Source: Corythucha ciliata
Lineage: Eukaryota; Arthropoda; Insecta; Hemiptera; Tingidae
DNA length: 64,000 nucleotides
Assembly: GCA_038030265.1 (NCBI GenBank)
Contig: CM075938.1
Location: forward strand, 46,059,189 to 46,123,188
Direction of reading: 5' to 3'
Both the position numbers and the translations under genes were made by a program. The notes under the pieces are model-generated. The model made no database searches. It saw only the letters and a list, made by a program, of their open reading frames with translations, and was not told the DNA's origin. Of this stretch, positions 47,032-57,689 are shown one piece after another (the stretch's first letter is position 1; every line of letters begins with the position of its first letter).

Positions 47032-47958
47032 GTAAGTTTCCATTTTTCTTGTTATTTCAAAGGGGAAGAGGTGACAATGATAAGGTGGGATGGAGCGGGA
47101 CAGTTTTATTATTAATCGTTGTGTCATGCCATGCCTCGAGAATTCCTACAAAAGGGAGTCGTCCAGATGAAATCCACTATAAGTTATTGCGAGTTAAACG
47201 AAGAAAGACAGTTAGCGCTTAAAACTAGCTGTTTATCGCATCATTTATCAGTCCCTAGAAGAAAGAAAAACGGAGTTAAGAGATTCTTTTATTCCGTTGT
47301 TTCAAATGCGAGAGTTCATTTCCAAGTGATTCTTTCAGCTCTGGAGATGAAGCTATGAATAAGAACCACCCGATGCTCGTGATAAGACGCTCACAGGCTC
47401 TTATCTCACGAGGTTTTAGTACCCCCTTCATTTTATTCATTCCTTCAGCATAAAACGGGGCTGGGATTTTATGCTGGTAAGGAGGGGGGGGGGTTTATTA
47501 TTCAAAACACATTCTGTCGACCATAAATGGAATAATGTTCCGTGTATTACATCTTTAGCACGACTAATGAAATTGTCCTTTAAATTAAGGAAGAAATAAG
47601 GAAAATCCTTTTTACGGGCGAACATTCTGAATATTCCAAACTGGGTGTAGAGGGGTATCAAAGTAACAAGACTAATTAGATGGAGATTCAAGCATAGCTG
47701 TGCGTAATTCACACGAATAAAGGGCTCAAGCCTTATTGGAACATATACCGGAATATGGTGAATTATATGCGAGTAATGGGTCTTTTTAAATCCAACATAC
47801 CACTGTACAAGTTACATAGATCCATATTAATGTTTGCTAGGGGTTTTCGTTACTTTTCCCCCTGTAAGTTAGAGTAAAGGTACTTTTTGTGGATCATCCG
47901 GCTTTTATTATCTGTTACTATAGATTAATTTTTTTACCTTAATATCTGCGAGAGGTCG

Positions 47959-48106
47959 TAAATCTGGCTCCACGTGTGCGGTATTCACCAAATAACTTTG
48001 CAAAATATTAACCAACTACTAGCATTGCATAGAACCAACAAGCTGGAAATTGAAGAATATTTTGCTCGTTATTTGGCGAATATCACATATGTGTGGAGCC
48101 GGCTTA
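47959..48106. mobile_element. Palindromic MITE in the LRR intron
   Basis: CTGGCTCCACGTGTG, TATTCACCAAATAAC and GCAAAATATT on the left pair with AATATTTTGC, GTTATTTGGCGAATA and CATATGTGTGGAGCCGG on the right. Confidence 0.75.
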
Positions 48107-48336
48107 TAATACGATACAAAAGGTTGGTTCGCTTTTTTTTGTGGTAATCCCGACTCGACTCATAACAAACCCCCCTACCCCATTCACATTAGGAATAATA
48201 GTGGAACGGGGAAGGTTTGTTAGACAGAGAGCTGGCGACAGTCCCATTCAACAGGAAGAACATAGTCATGAAAGCTGTACAAAATGATAGCTTATGACCT
48301 CCTATTTACGAGTCCGGGAGTCTACCATGACATATC

Positions 48337-48425
48337 GGGTGGCTCGGTGGTTTAGAGCACCTGCCGCGAGATTAGGAGGTCGTGAGAACGAAACCCACAT
48401 TGGGAGCATTTTTTTTTTTTTTTTT
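48337..48425 (+). repeat. tRNA-derived sequence followed by a T run (SINE head or tRNA pseudogene)
   Basis: GGGTGGCTCGGTGGTTTAG with GAGC gives a D-arm and an A-box-like motif. CCTGCCGCGAGATTAGG gives a decayed anticodon arm. GTGAGAACGAAACCCAC is a degenerate B box (expected GTTCGAATCC). A run of about 17 T follows. The decayed B box and missing acceptor pairing argue against a working tRNA gene. Confidence 0.5.
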
Positions 48426-48629
48426 CAGAACTAAAAACAAGTAAAAATGGTAGTATTTCATTGAAATTTAATTTCTTTATTTCAGCCTCCCCACCCCCTC
48501 GAATTCACAGCTGAGACTAGGGTGGTGCGGTGATGAGGGGAGTAATCCCGTTATGTTCGTGACTGGGTCGTCTAACTCAATAAATTAATTAACTATAATA
48601 GACCTGTCCTCTGTTATGACTTCTGCTAC

Positions 48630-49055
48630 GAAACGTCCGCAGTTTAGCCATTTTCAAGGCGCAAAGGCTCTATTTGGCCAGTAAATTTCGTCATTTCCAG
48701 GGCACGAATGGTCAGTTTAGCCATTTTGAGGGGTGAAAAATATGCCAGTCAAGCAATTTTACAGCTCGAGAGTAGTTGGTTTATCCGGTCCTTAAGGGGT
48801 ATGTAACCAACCCCACGTTCGGCCCATGTTCGGTGTGCAAACGCCAGTGGTCAGTATATCGTTTTAAGGTGCGACTAGCCACGCTTGGCCATTTTTGGGG
48901 GAATTTAGCCATTTTGAAGGCATGCATCGTCCAGTACACCACCAGTAGCCACAGTATGGTGCAAACGACCAGTTTGACGATTTTTAAAACGAGAATTGCC
49001 AGTACGAGTAGGCCATTTTTAGAGCGTGAAGACTCAGTTTGGTTATTTTTGACAG
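48630..49055 (+). repeat. Family E array
   Basis: Units of about 30 bp with the theme CAGTTTAGCCATTTTGAGGG, then a GCGAAT-like segment, then GGC (48711, 48895 and later). Distinct from family A but also with a TTTAGCC box. Confidence 0.6.
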
Positions 49056-49063
49056 GTTTTGCC

Positions 49064-49294
49064 CAACGATATATAAAAGAACTGGATTGCTCATCACTGC
49101 TGATAAAGAATAACCATCAAATAAGCTCCCAAGTGGATGAGAGGGGTGGAGTTTCAAATTCAATACCGGAAAAGAGTTGTGTTCCCATAACTACACAAGG
49201 AGAGGGACAGGGTGATTGTTTATCAGGGGACGACGGCCTGTCCCCTCCACGTCCCTCCAGTCCACTGTGAACAATCCAGGTTTATATATTGTTG
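49064..49294. mobile_element. hAT-like MITE, copy 1
   Basis: A 231 bp element with terminal inverted repeats CAACGATATATAAA and its inverse TTTATATATTGTTG, the inner part continuing as GGATTGCTCA. It is about 90% similar by eye to 60109-60335. The flanks gttttgcc and gtttggtc form an imperfect 8 bp duplication, as in hAT elements. A further end fragment, CAACGATAAACCTGGATTGC, follows at 49302. Confidence 0.8.
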
Positions 49295-49939
49295 GTTTGG
49301 TCAACGATAAACCTGGATTGCTCATAACTGACTGGAGAGGGGCGCCGTCTCCAGGTAAAATAATCAGACCACACTAAGGCACTATAAAACACGAGTACTG
49401 CGCCACACTTGGTCCCCCATATGATTATAATTATCACCTGATCTCATTGACAAGTTGGATATTTTTATTTATTTCCACCGCGTTCCGCGTTTGTTTGCTG
49501 TTACGATGACAATTTTTTCATTAATGATATTTTGTTTACCCTAACGACTGAGGGACCAAATATGGCGCTGAAATCCGTGTTGCAGTATCTGTGTCTTAAA
49601 GGTTCTCTAACCACACCACTCTTTCTCACCCCGTCCCCCTCGTTGTGTAGTTATGGCAACACGGTCATTATTTTAAAATCGTACATCACTCGTATAGGAA
49701 GAGGGGATTTACCTACTCGTTTTTTTTTGTTGTTTTTTGTTTTTTTGTTTTTTTTTTTTTTAGCGAGCTCGTCCTCCGCCTCTGTAATATGCCGTAGACG
49801 TTTAAATATACGTTAAACCCTAAATAGACGTCTAATATTTCCCAATGTTTACTGGAAAGAAGAGCCTCGGCGCAAGCGGACCTCGCTGAGGTAATGCCGA
49901 AACCAACCACAAAACGCGTGCGCGTGCGTTTGCGAATCC

Positions 49940-50460
49940 AACCACAGTAAAGCTTCAACCTCAAAGGAGGCCCAAACACATCAAAGCTCCAACCTCAGCA
50001 ATGGTCCAAACCACGACAGTAAAGCCCCAAACACAAATCCGGGCTCTTGGGGGCCCGGATTTAAGAAATTAAGAAAAGGAAGAAAATCTAGGAAAAAAAA
50101 GGAATCTTTACTAAGGATGCGAGGCATCCCGCACGTCTGAATAACTCCGCGACAACATGGCTAATGACAATTTTAATGCTGTAATGTAGTTTGGGCTCAA
50201 CTGTGGTTGGAGTATTGCCGTGGTTGAGGTCTTCACAGTGTTCGGAGCTTTACTGTCGTGGTTTGGAGCTGTGCTGTGGTTCGACCTGTGCTGTGGTTGA
50301 AGTTTTGTCGTGTGTCGTGGTTGGGCCTTCTTAATGGTTGGAGCTTTACTGTGGTTGGGGCGTTTCTGTGGTTAGAGCTTAGCCGTGGTTTGGAGGTTCT
50401 AACTATGGTTAGAGCTTTGTCAGTGGTTGAGCATTTGCTGTGGTTGTTCTCTATGCGACA
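49940..50460. repeat. Family D arrays in opposite orientations
   Basis: The left part (49940-50030) has AGTAAAGCTTCAACCTCA units. The right part (50185-50460) has inverse units such as GGTTGGAGCTTTACTGTGG, with a period of about 17-18 bp. A hairpin AAATCCGGGCTC/GGGCCCGGATTT sits between, at 50032-50065. Confidence 0.7.
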
Positions 50461-50569
50461 AATCCAAAATGTAAGCAAATTGGAAGGAATGAATGAGACC
50501 TGTGTCGGCCTGGTAGATTTCTGGGCCCTGACTGAACTTTCTGTCTGAGGATTCTCAGCATAATGATTT

Positions 50570-50850
50570 TTGAAAGACCCAATCCGCAAAATTATTTTTT
50601 CCCTCAAAATTGGTTACTTGAAGGTGGAAGTAGAAACCCTTCGAGATTGATTCACGTTGATCAAAACCCGCAAAATTGACTTTTTAGAGAGCTAAGGAGA
50701 CTTGATCGAATTTTCCATTACTGAACCCCGCGAAATTCTTTATTTCAGTTAAGAAACCCCTCTAAATTAGTTTTTAGAAGAGCCAAACCTGTGAGATTGG
50801 TTGTATTAGCGGCCAAGTCCACTAGAATGGTGTTTTGAGTTTGGTTCGAA
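50570..50850 (-). repeat. Family B array
   Basis: Units TCAAAACCCGCAAAATTGAC and ACCCCGCGAAATTC, in the same orientation as 28975-29560. Confidence 0.65.
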
Positions 50851-51634
50851 AGCTCAATCGCTTAATAGTCTCTCTCACGGCTCAGACTCTTGTTCCCCTA
50901 ACGCCGTGCCGAGTAGCTTCCGCCGCCACTGGTGCCGTACGGTTGAGGGTGGGCCCAGGGTGACTGAAACTTTGAAATGCTGAGGTTGTGAGTGGGGAGG
51001 CGGTGAGTGGAAAAAAAGGTTCTACGATAGAAAAAAACGTGAGCACTGAATTTGGCTGCCTAGAGTCCCTTTACATTTATTATTTTGTTTATGATACATT
51101 TGAGTAGGTGAAATAATTCCCCTAATTCCTCACGGATACGTGAAAAGTGCAGTTAATTCGACATACCCTTTCAAGTGGCCTATCAAGGAATGAATTTCCG
51201 TAGAAACTAGATTTCGGAGAAGCCTATAATCGAACTCGCCATCATACCTATAGACATACATTTGTCCAGAAATGTTGACCCTGCTCAATGATTCAAGAGT
51301 TCTGGGTGGTAGGGGGGTCAGATGGACATAAAATATTAAGCAAGTAGAGTGAGAGAAAAGGGCCCTTGACGGTGTCTTAACGGTTTTCCGACGCTTGGCC
51401 ACGTAAATATTTTACTTTCGAGTTACCAACAACAAGTGGAAAAATACTGAATCATTCAGTAATACTCTCGAATTTTGTTCCTTACGAGATTCTTGTAATA
51501 GAAAATGTGTAAATTATTGATTTAGGGACACAGAAAACCCCTTTAATCCGATTTTTTCCCCTCTTTCTCTCTAAATCTTTTTCTGATTTTACTAATACTG
51601 AAAAACATTTTTCGTTTGATTTTATTTTCATCAG

Positions 51635-51857
51635 GTATTGGACTAACCCAGTTGGACCTCTCGCAGAATTCACTCAATTCAGTACCTTCGCCGGCTTTTC
51701 GAAATCTCCACCACTTGCTGATTCTCAATATAAATCACAACAAAATCAGCGTCGTTCATAATAAAGCCTTCGAAGGGTTGGACACTCTTGAAATTCTGAC
51801 GCTGTACGAGAATCGAATCACTAACATCGAGGACAACGCTTTCAAAGGAATCACCAA
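51635..51857 (+). CDS. Second visible LRR exon of the same gene
   Basis: The acceptor is tttattttcatcag (ending 51634) and the donor is gtaagt from 51858. The first two bases complete the split Gly codon left by the exon ending at 47031. The translation gives consecutive LRRs of about 24 residues: GLTQLDLSQNSLNSVPSPAF, then LLILNINHNKISVVHNKAF, then LEILTLYENRITNIEDNAF. All fit the LxxLxLxxNxIxxIxxxAF pattern of extracellular LRRs. The exon ends in phase 2, so at least one more coding exon must lie downstream. No further LRR-coding stretch was recognised between 51858 and 64000, so the next intron is either more than 12 kb long or hides a short exon. Confidence 0.85.
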
Positions 51858-53285
51858 GTAAGTGAAAGGAGGAATGTTTTTTTGATTCGATTGAAGGCCT
51901 TGATGGAAAATAACATTTCAGGATTTTTTAAAGAGGGAAACTAATGCTACGAATCAAAAATTCAAAGATTCAAAGATTTAATCATCAATTAATGGGAATC
52001 TTAACGACCCAGTTACATTTTCACTTAAGGTTATGGTGGGAGGGGGAAGCTTTGCGACGAATACCTTGGGACAAATGGGAAATTACAGTCCGGAGAATGA
52101 AAATTTCATTTTAATTAAAGTTGATGTATAGTTTGGTGGTAGGATGGCCCTTGGAAAATGCCGTCCTTGTAAAGCTGCCGCTGGGTATACGGACACCCTA
52201 GTTCCGGCCCTGCTCTCTTCTATTCCTACCCCTCTTAACAATGCCCCTGTACGTTACTGTATATTAGTTTGTTTTGTTTACATCCATTTTATCTCGACTT
52301 TCACACCGTGTATAAAACAATCCAAGATCAATAATCTGTACCTTGGATACACATTTTCTAAGAAAATCATTGTAAAATGAAGTGATCCACTAATCCATAT
52401 TCCTCATGGAATAGAAAGTATACTTTCCTGTCTTAGTGTAAAAAAGAGACACTTTCCGTCAGCTTTGGTGCGTGGAAAATTCAATTTTGAAAAAAAAAAA
52501 AAAAAGAGAACCAAAGTAAAGAGTTTCTCAAGTGTAAGGAACTTTCTTTTATCTATTCACTTTTTACTCCTCGTTGCTATTTTAACTTCGTTGCAAAGAA
52601 CGTAGGAATAGAATCTTAATCTCCTTTGAATCTTAATTCGAAAAAAGACTCACGTCCTCATTTAATAAGGCGAAAAAATTGATTGCAGCTGTCTTTTTTG
52701 AGATGTATAATTAAGTTTCACGTCTCTTTTTTTTTTAATCGTTAATTACTTATAAAGGGAGAGATATTTGGGTAATTGGATCGTCCGATAATTAATCGTA
52801 AAAATGGATTCAATGAGTGCACTAATTAACACTATTGACTTCTGAATTGATTCAATAAGAATTGAGGCTTCAGCTTCAGCTTACCCCATCCAAACTTGCA
52901 GCAGGATTCATCTGCAGCAGGTTTCGGCGGAAACGGAAAAATCTCACGGTGGTTGAAAACTGGTTGTATATCAGAAATAAAACTACACCGCCTGTGGTGC
53001 AGACTCATCGTATAGGGCCACAAGAAGTAAAATTCTCTATACCGTGGATCCACAAAACGGGTGTTTATTAACTAAGGACCCTATACGAAATTAAATTTCT
53101 TCCTACAGTTTTTAGACGCTTATTCCTTCCACATCACAAACGAACATCAATTAATTATTGACCGAAACTGTCACAATTGTTTCGATCACCTTGGGTTATA
53201 GCACGAAACGCAACACTCTTGAAGTTTGTAGGGACATTGCCTACCTTCAGTGATGTACCAACGCCGCTCTCTCGGACCGGGGCGG
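51858..53285. other. No feature seen downstream of the second LRR exon
   Basis: AT-rich sequence, presumably intron. No further LRR exon was found. Confidence 0.5.
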
Positions 53286-53289
53286 ATCG

Positions 53290-53900
53290 GGACTTTTCCC
53301 TCAATTTTTACCAAGAATTAAAGTTTGTCTCAATTTTAGCCGACAATAATTTGTTTATTTTAGCCGCGAATCACCACTTTTACTTCCTTTTCGCGCCGAA
53401 TCAGCGGATTTTCTCATATTGATCTGCGAATTATTGGCATTTTTATCCATTTTACTCAACTAAGCCGCGAATAACGCTATTTCTCAATTTTAGCGGCGAA
53501 TGATCACTTATATACTAATTTCAGCCAGTAATTAGCGAATTTTCTCAGTTTTAGAGCTAATTGAATCAGCTACACGCATTTGCTGGTTTTCTCAAGAATA
53601 ATGTACTCCCGAATTATCGTTTTTTCTCATTTTCAGTGTGCACTAGCGGTTTTTCTGAATTTTAACCGCCAATTCACGGATTTTCTCAAATTGTTCTACG
53701 AATGAGCAAATTTTTTCATTTTAGCCACCAATGAGCACTTTATCTCAAGTTTAGCTGGAAATTATCGGGTTTTATCCGTTTCAACCAGCGTAATAGCGCT
53801 CTTTATCAATTTTAGACTTGAATCAGCGTTTTATTTCACTCCTTAGCCATGAGAATGAGCGATTTTTCTCACTTTTAGCCGCGAATTAGTAGTGGTTTTC
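53290..53900 (+). repeat. Family A array
   Basis: Units such as TTCTCAATTTTAGCGGCGAA (53479) and CACTTTTAGCCGCGAATTAG (53869). Confidence 0.8.
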
Positions 53901-53939
53901 CACTGGGTGGTGCCGTGAACCTGGCACAACGCATGCTGC

Positions 53940-54885
53940 CAAATTCAACGAAAACGTAACCATTCGATCGTTTTTCGTTTGTTCGGCCGAAATTCTCGTT
54001 CGTTTAACAATCGAAATATGCATTAAAAAAAAAAAAAACATTGTGCGTTAGGTTATTATAGTTTGTTTAACGATTCGGTCACAATGTCATTTGTTTTCGT
54101 TTGTTTAGCAAAAATCTTCGTTTGTTCAGCCTTCCAAATCACAAAATTGGCCAAGAAAAAGTGTGAGTGGCCATTTTCACGCAACCCTACCATGAGGGAA
54201 ATCGCTTGTTTAGTGGTATATTCCGTCGAAGCTGCTTTGCTTACGTTAGGTTACTCTCGCTCTGTTCATCACAATACTGTGTGCGCGGTGCGCCTAAATT
54301 TAAGGATCCCGACACAAGTGCGAATTCGTTTGTGTAGCGGCATATTCTGTCAGAATATCGTGTGTTTAGCTAAAATGTTCGTTTATTTACCCTCTCAAAT
54401 CATTCAATTTCCACGAAAAAGTGCGGTGGGTGCATAGCGGGTAAGTTCCCGCAACTCGTCACATGTGCAAAATCGTTTGTCTAGCGGAACATTCTGTCGG
54501 AACACCGTTAGTTTACATTAGTTTGGCCAAATAATTCGTTTGTTTAGCCTCGATCCTGACTGGTTCTGTTCGCCATGAACTCTATTGAGTGTACTCCAAA
54601 ATTCAAGCTTCGGGAGCCTAATAAAACGGAAGCTTTGGACAAACAAACGTAAACAAATGACGGTCCAACAGAGTATGCCCCTGAACGAACAATTATTCTC
54701 ACGTGCCGGACTGCGTAAATTATAATAGCCACAGGAAAACTCGTTCGTGAGAAACTGAGTGATTTGAAAGAACAAACAAACGAATATTCCAATTGACGAA
54801 ACATAAACAAACGACGTTCTGATGGAATATGCTGCCAAACAAACGATTTTGCGCGTGAGTCGGACTCCTTGAATTTGGCCGCGCA
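53940..54885. repeat. Family F repeat, tandem units then an inverted block
   Basis: Units of about 125-150 bp share CGTTTGTTTAGC, then CATATTCTGTCGGAA, then a CAAATCA-like block, then CACGAAAAAGTGCG (starts near 54201, 54325 and 54473). From about 54600 the same motifs run on the other strand (AACAAACGAATATTCC, AACAAACGATTTTGCGCGTG). This creates similar but meaningless open frames on both strands. Confidence 0.7.
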
Positions 54886-54887
54886 CG

Positions 54888-55700
54888 CAGGGCCGTCTAT
54901 ACTAAAATTGGGGCCCCGGGCCCGGGATAACATTTGGGCCCCCTCCGTGGTGGGTGGGGGGGTACCTCCTTGCCACGCCTTTTTTCACTATTAGCCAGGA
55001 ACAAGGGGAGTAGCCTCACGGAGTGCCTCATGGGGTGGGCATTTGCCCTCGCCGTGACCCGAAATCGCAGCCGTAAGAAGGGCAGCTGCCCACCACTAGA
55101 CAATATATCAAAAATTACAAATCTTACAGGGTCACTACCGACGTCGTGGGGTTCCCTAAACATTTCTCGAAAGATTTTTATTTCAAATATTTTTCGAGTC
55201 TCACCAATAAACCAATTTTTCCGATTTCGCTCTCTTAAATCTTTCGTCTATTTTTGTCGCCAAAACGATATTTTCGTGGATGTGCACGAAAAATAATTTC
55301 CCGGATTTCGCTCACTAAAAAACACGATTTCTCCAATTTGTGTAGCTGCTATAAACCAATTTCACAAGGTGGTGTGATAAAAAGAGATCGCGCACTGTAA
55401 ACCAATTTTTGCAGGTCTGGTTCACTGACAAAAAAAAAAAAAATTCGCCGATTTCGCCCACTATACATATAAAAAACCATTTCGTGGATTTTTCTATCTA
55501 AAAACCTATTTTCTGGGTTCTGGATCAAGGAAACCCTTATTTTGCGGCTGTTTTAATGATGAAAACCCGATGTTGCAACTGTTTGTTGTTGAAAAACCCA
55601 ATCTTGTGGGTTTTGGGTGAGCTGAAAACCTAATATTTTGGGGTTGTCTCATTGAAATGAACCATTTCAAAAACAGAAATAACTATTTTTAAAATTCAAA
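54888..55700 (+). repeat. Left end and family B array, composite copy 3
   Basis: Starts AGGGCCGTCTATAC with GGGGCCCCGGGCCCGGGATA. The B array occupies 55180-55690. A segment at 54945-55110 between the terminus and the array is absent from copy 2. Confidence 0.75.
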
Positions 55701-56300
55701 AGCCCGTAAAAAGCCAAAGCTCCGTAAAAATCTCAATTTCGTGCGAGCCCCTTGAGTACCAGACAACAGGCGACCTTCTCAGAAAAGCTGCGTTTTCATA
55801 TAAGATCATGAACTGGTCTACGCGCTTGTTGAAGACTATAAACTTGGTGGTTTACAGGCCTGCAAGTACCTGACAATGAGCCATTCGTCTCTATGACAGA
55901 AGAGTGCGGTAATTTAGTCCCCTGCTCTGGACTCTTCTGTCGTAGAGACGAATGGCTCATTGTCAGGAACTTGCAGGCCTGTAAACGACCAAGTTTATAG
56001 TCTTCAACAAGCGCGTAGACCAGTTCATGATCTTAAATGAAATGGCAGCTTTTTTCAAGTTAAGTTCTGAAAATATCACTTTTTGGGGGGAAAATTGTCA
56101 GTTATTGGACGGAAAAGAAAATGCAACAACGACAGTTTTCCGTCAGAGAGATTAGGCTTTAACGGTATACGACTGATCTGTGCTAAATCAGTTTCTGGAT
56201 TTCTGGGGTTCCCACGACGAGTTCTGAGTTAATGAACTATGGTTGTATCTGACTTGTGCTCACGGGAAGCCGCACACCTCTAAATAAAAGACTGGCTACG
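55700..56300 (+). repeat. Composite core, copy 3, with internal palindrome
   Basis: Shares AAATTCAAAAGCCCGTAAAA and AGCTCCGTAAAAATCTCAAT with copy 1. Part of it has been duplicated as a perfect-looking inverted repeat (see 55801-56035). Confidence 0.75.
55801..56035. repeat. Near-perfect palindrome, two 105 bp arms
   Basis: The left arm 55801-55905 (TAAGATCATGAACTGGTCTA to CAGAAGAGT) is inverted as 55931-56035 with about four mismatches and a 25 bp spacer. The arms can form a long hairpin. Confidence 0.92.
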
Positions 56301-56960
56301 CCCTTGACGTGAACTAGAGATTTTTCCGCTTTTATTAGCCAAGAATTGAGCATTTTTTCTTAATTTTAGTCACAAATTGGCATTTTCTGAATTTTCTGTG
56401 AATTTCTTTTCACACATTTTAGTCGAAAATATGGGTTTTTTCTTGATTTTAGGCCCGATTTAGCAATTTCTTTCACTTTAGACATGAATTATCATTTTAT
56501 CTCAGTCACTGAAAACTGTGAACTTTCGCAAAATTGGCTGTGAATGAGTGCTTTTCTTCAATTTAGCTGTGACTTTGCAATTTGTCTCGTTTTTAGCCGT
56601 GAAGTTACCCTAGGAAACAGCGAATTTCCCGAATTTCAGCTATATGATTGGGAGCTATTTCTTGATGAGATCAAGTTAGTGTTTTTCTCAATTTTATCCG
56701 CGAATTCGTGTTGCTCAATTTTAGTCCCGAATCAGCGTTTTTTCATCAATTTTTAGCTGCGGAAGGGCCCATCATATTCTTAATTAGTCAATTTCGTCTT
56801 TGGCCACCAGTTAGCGCTTTTTCTCTTCAACCGAGAATCAGCATGGTTCATCTCTATTTTGGCCACGAATCAGGTATTAGCCATCCTCGCATATTTCATC
56901 TTTGTGCTACTGGTTCCCAATCAAAAACTAAAACCGTAAAAAAATGGGCTCATGGGCACT
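56300..56960 (+). repeat. Family A array and right end, composite copy 3
   Basis: A units such as TCAATTTTATCCGCGAATTC. It ends with CCGAGAATCAGCATGGTTCA and GTGCTACTGGTTCCCAATCA, matching copy 2. Confidence 0.75.
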
Positions 56961-57399
56961 AAAAAACGCTGCCAATTCTACACGTACGTTTATTATTTAT
57001 GAATGTATAGCCAAATCCGGCTTGAAATTACACGAAACTCGACACCCCACTGCCCTAATGATCTCAAAACCTTTGAAAATACCCATCTTCGACCCGCTTT
57101 TGGCCAATAAAACGCAAGGGAGTTAGTTGATCAAACTGATCTGATGATAGGACCAACAGTCCTACGTGCGAAAGAAAGAGTTTTGTCGAGCAATCCTAGG
57201 GCAAGATATAGCCCGGACGGCGCGGTGTACAGCAGATGGACATTGCAGAAATCGAATCTTGACATGTTACATGAACATAGGTGTATAAGTCAGAATGAAC
57301 AATAAACCAAAAACGACGATTTTTGGTTAAAAACGCTGTTGTGTCCGGCTACGACCCCGAAACCGAAACGATCCCGCTCATTGGTCGAGATCAGTGATT

Positions 57400-57680
57400 T
57401 TTTTTTTTGCTTTTTGCTAGAAATGAGCGCTTTTTTTTTACTATTTTAGCCACAAATATTACCGCTTTTTCCAAACCTTTTGCCGAAAGATTAAATTAGC
57501 GTGCCTTCTTTATTTCAGCTACCTATTAAGGGCATTTAGAAACTTGGGGTTGGCGTTTTTTCTCTATTTTAGCTGCAAAATAGCTTCAACCTACCTGGGG
57601 GTTTTATTTATTTATTTTAAAATTTTAGCGCTAAATGAGAACGCTTGTTCTCAATTTATCCAGGAATCAACGCATTAAAA
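57400..57680 (+). repeat. Family A array
   Basis: Degenerate units, for example CTATTTTAGCCACAAATATT. Confidence 0.6.
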
Positions 57681-57689
57681 CCTAAAATC

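Larger units (their letters stand above)
47032..51634 (+). other. Intron of the LRR gene, filled with repeats
   Basis: A 4,603 bp intron joins the two LRR exons in phase. It holds a palindromic MITE (47959-48106), a tRNA-derived sequence (48337-48425), a family E array (48630-49055), a hAT-like MITE (49064-49294), inverted family D arrays (49940-50460) and a family B array (50570-50850). Nothing recognisable was seen in 47040-47950 or 50860-51630. Confidence 0.75.

Noticed and set aside
48337..48425. Functional tRNA gene
   Set aside because: The B box is degenerate and the acceptor stem does not pair, so it was kept only as a tRNA-derived repeat.
54063..54933. Similar open frames of about 120-130 codons on both strands
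   Set aside because: They come from inverted family F repeat units; the similarity reflects the repeat, not protein conservation.
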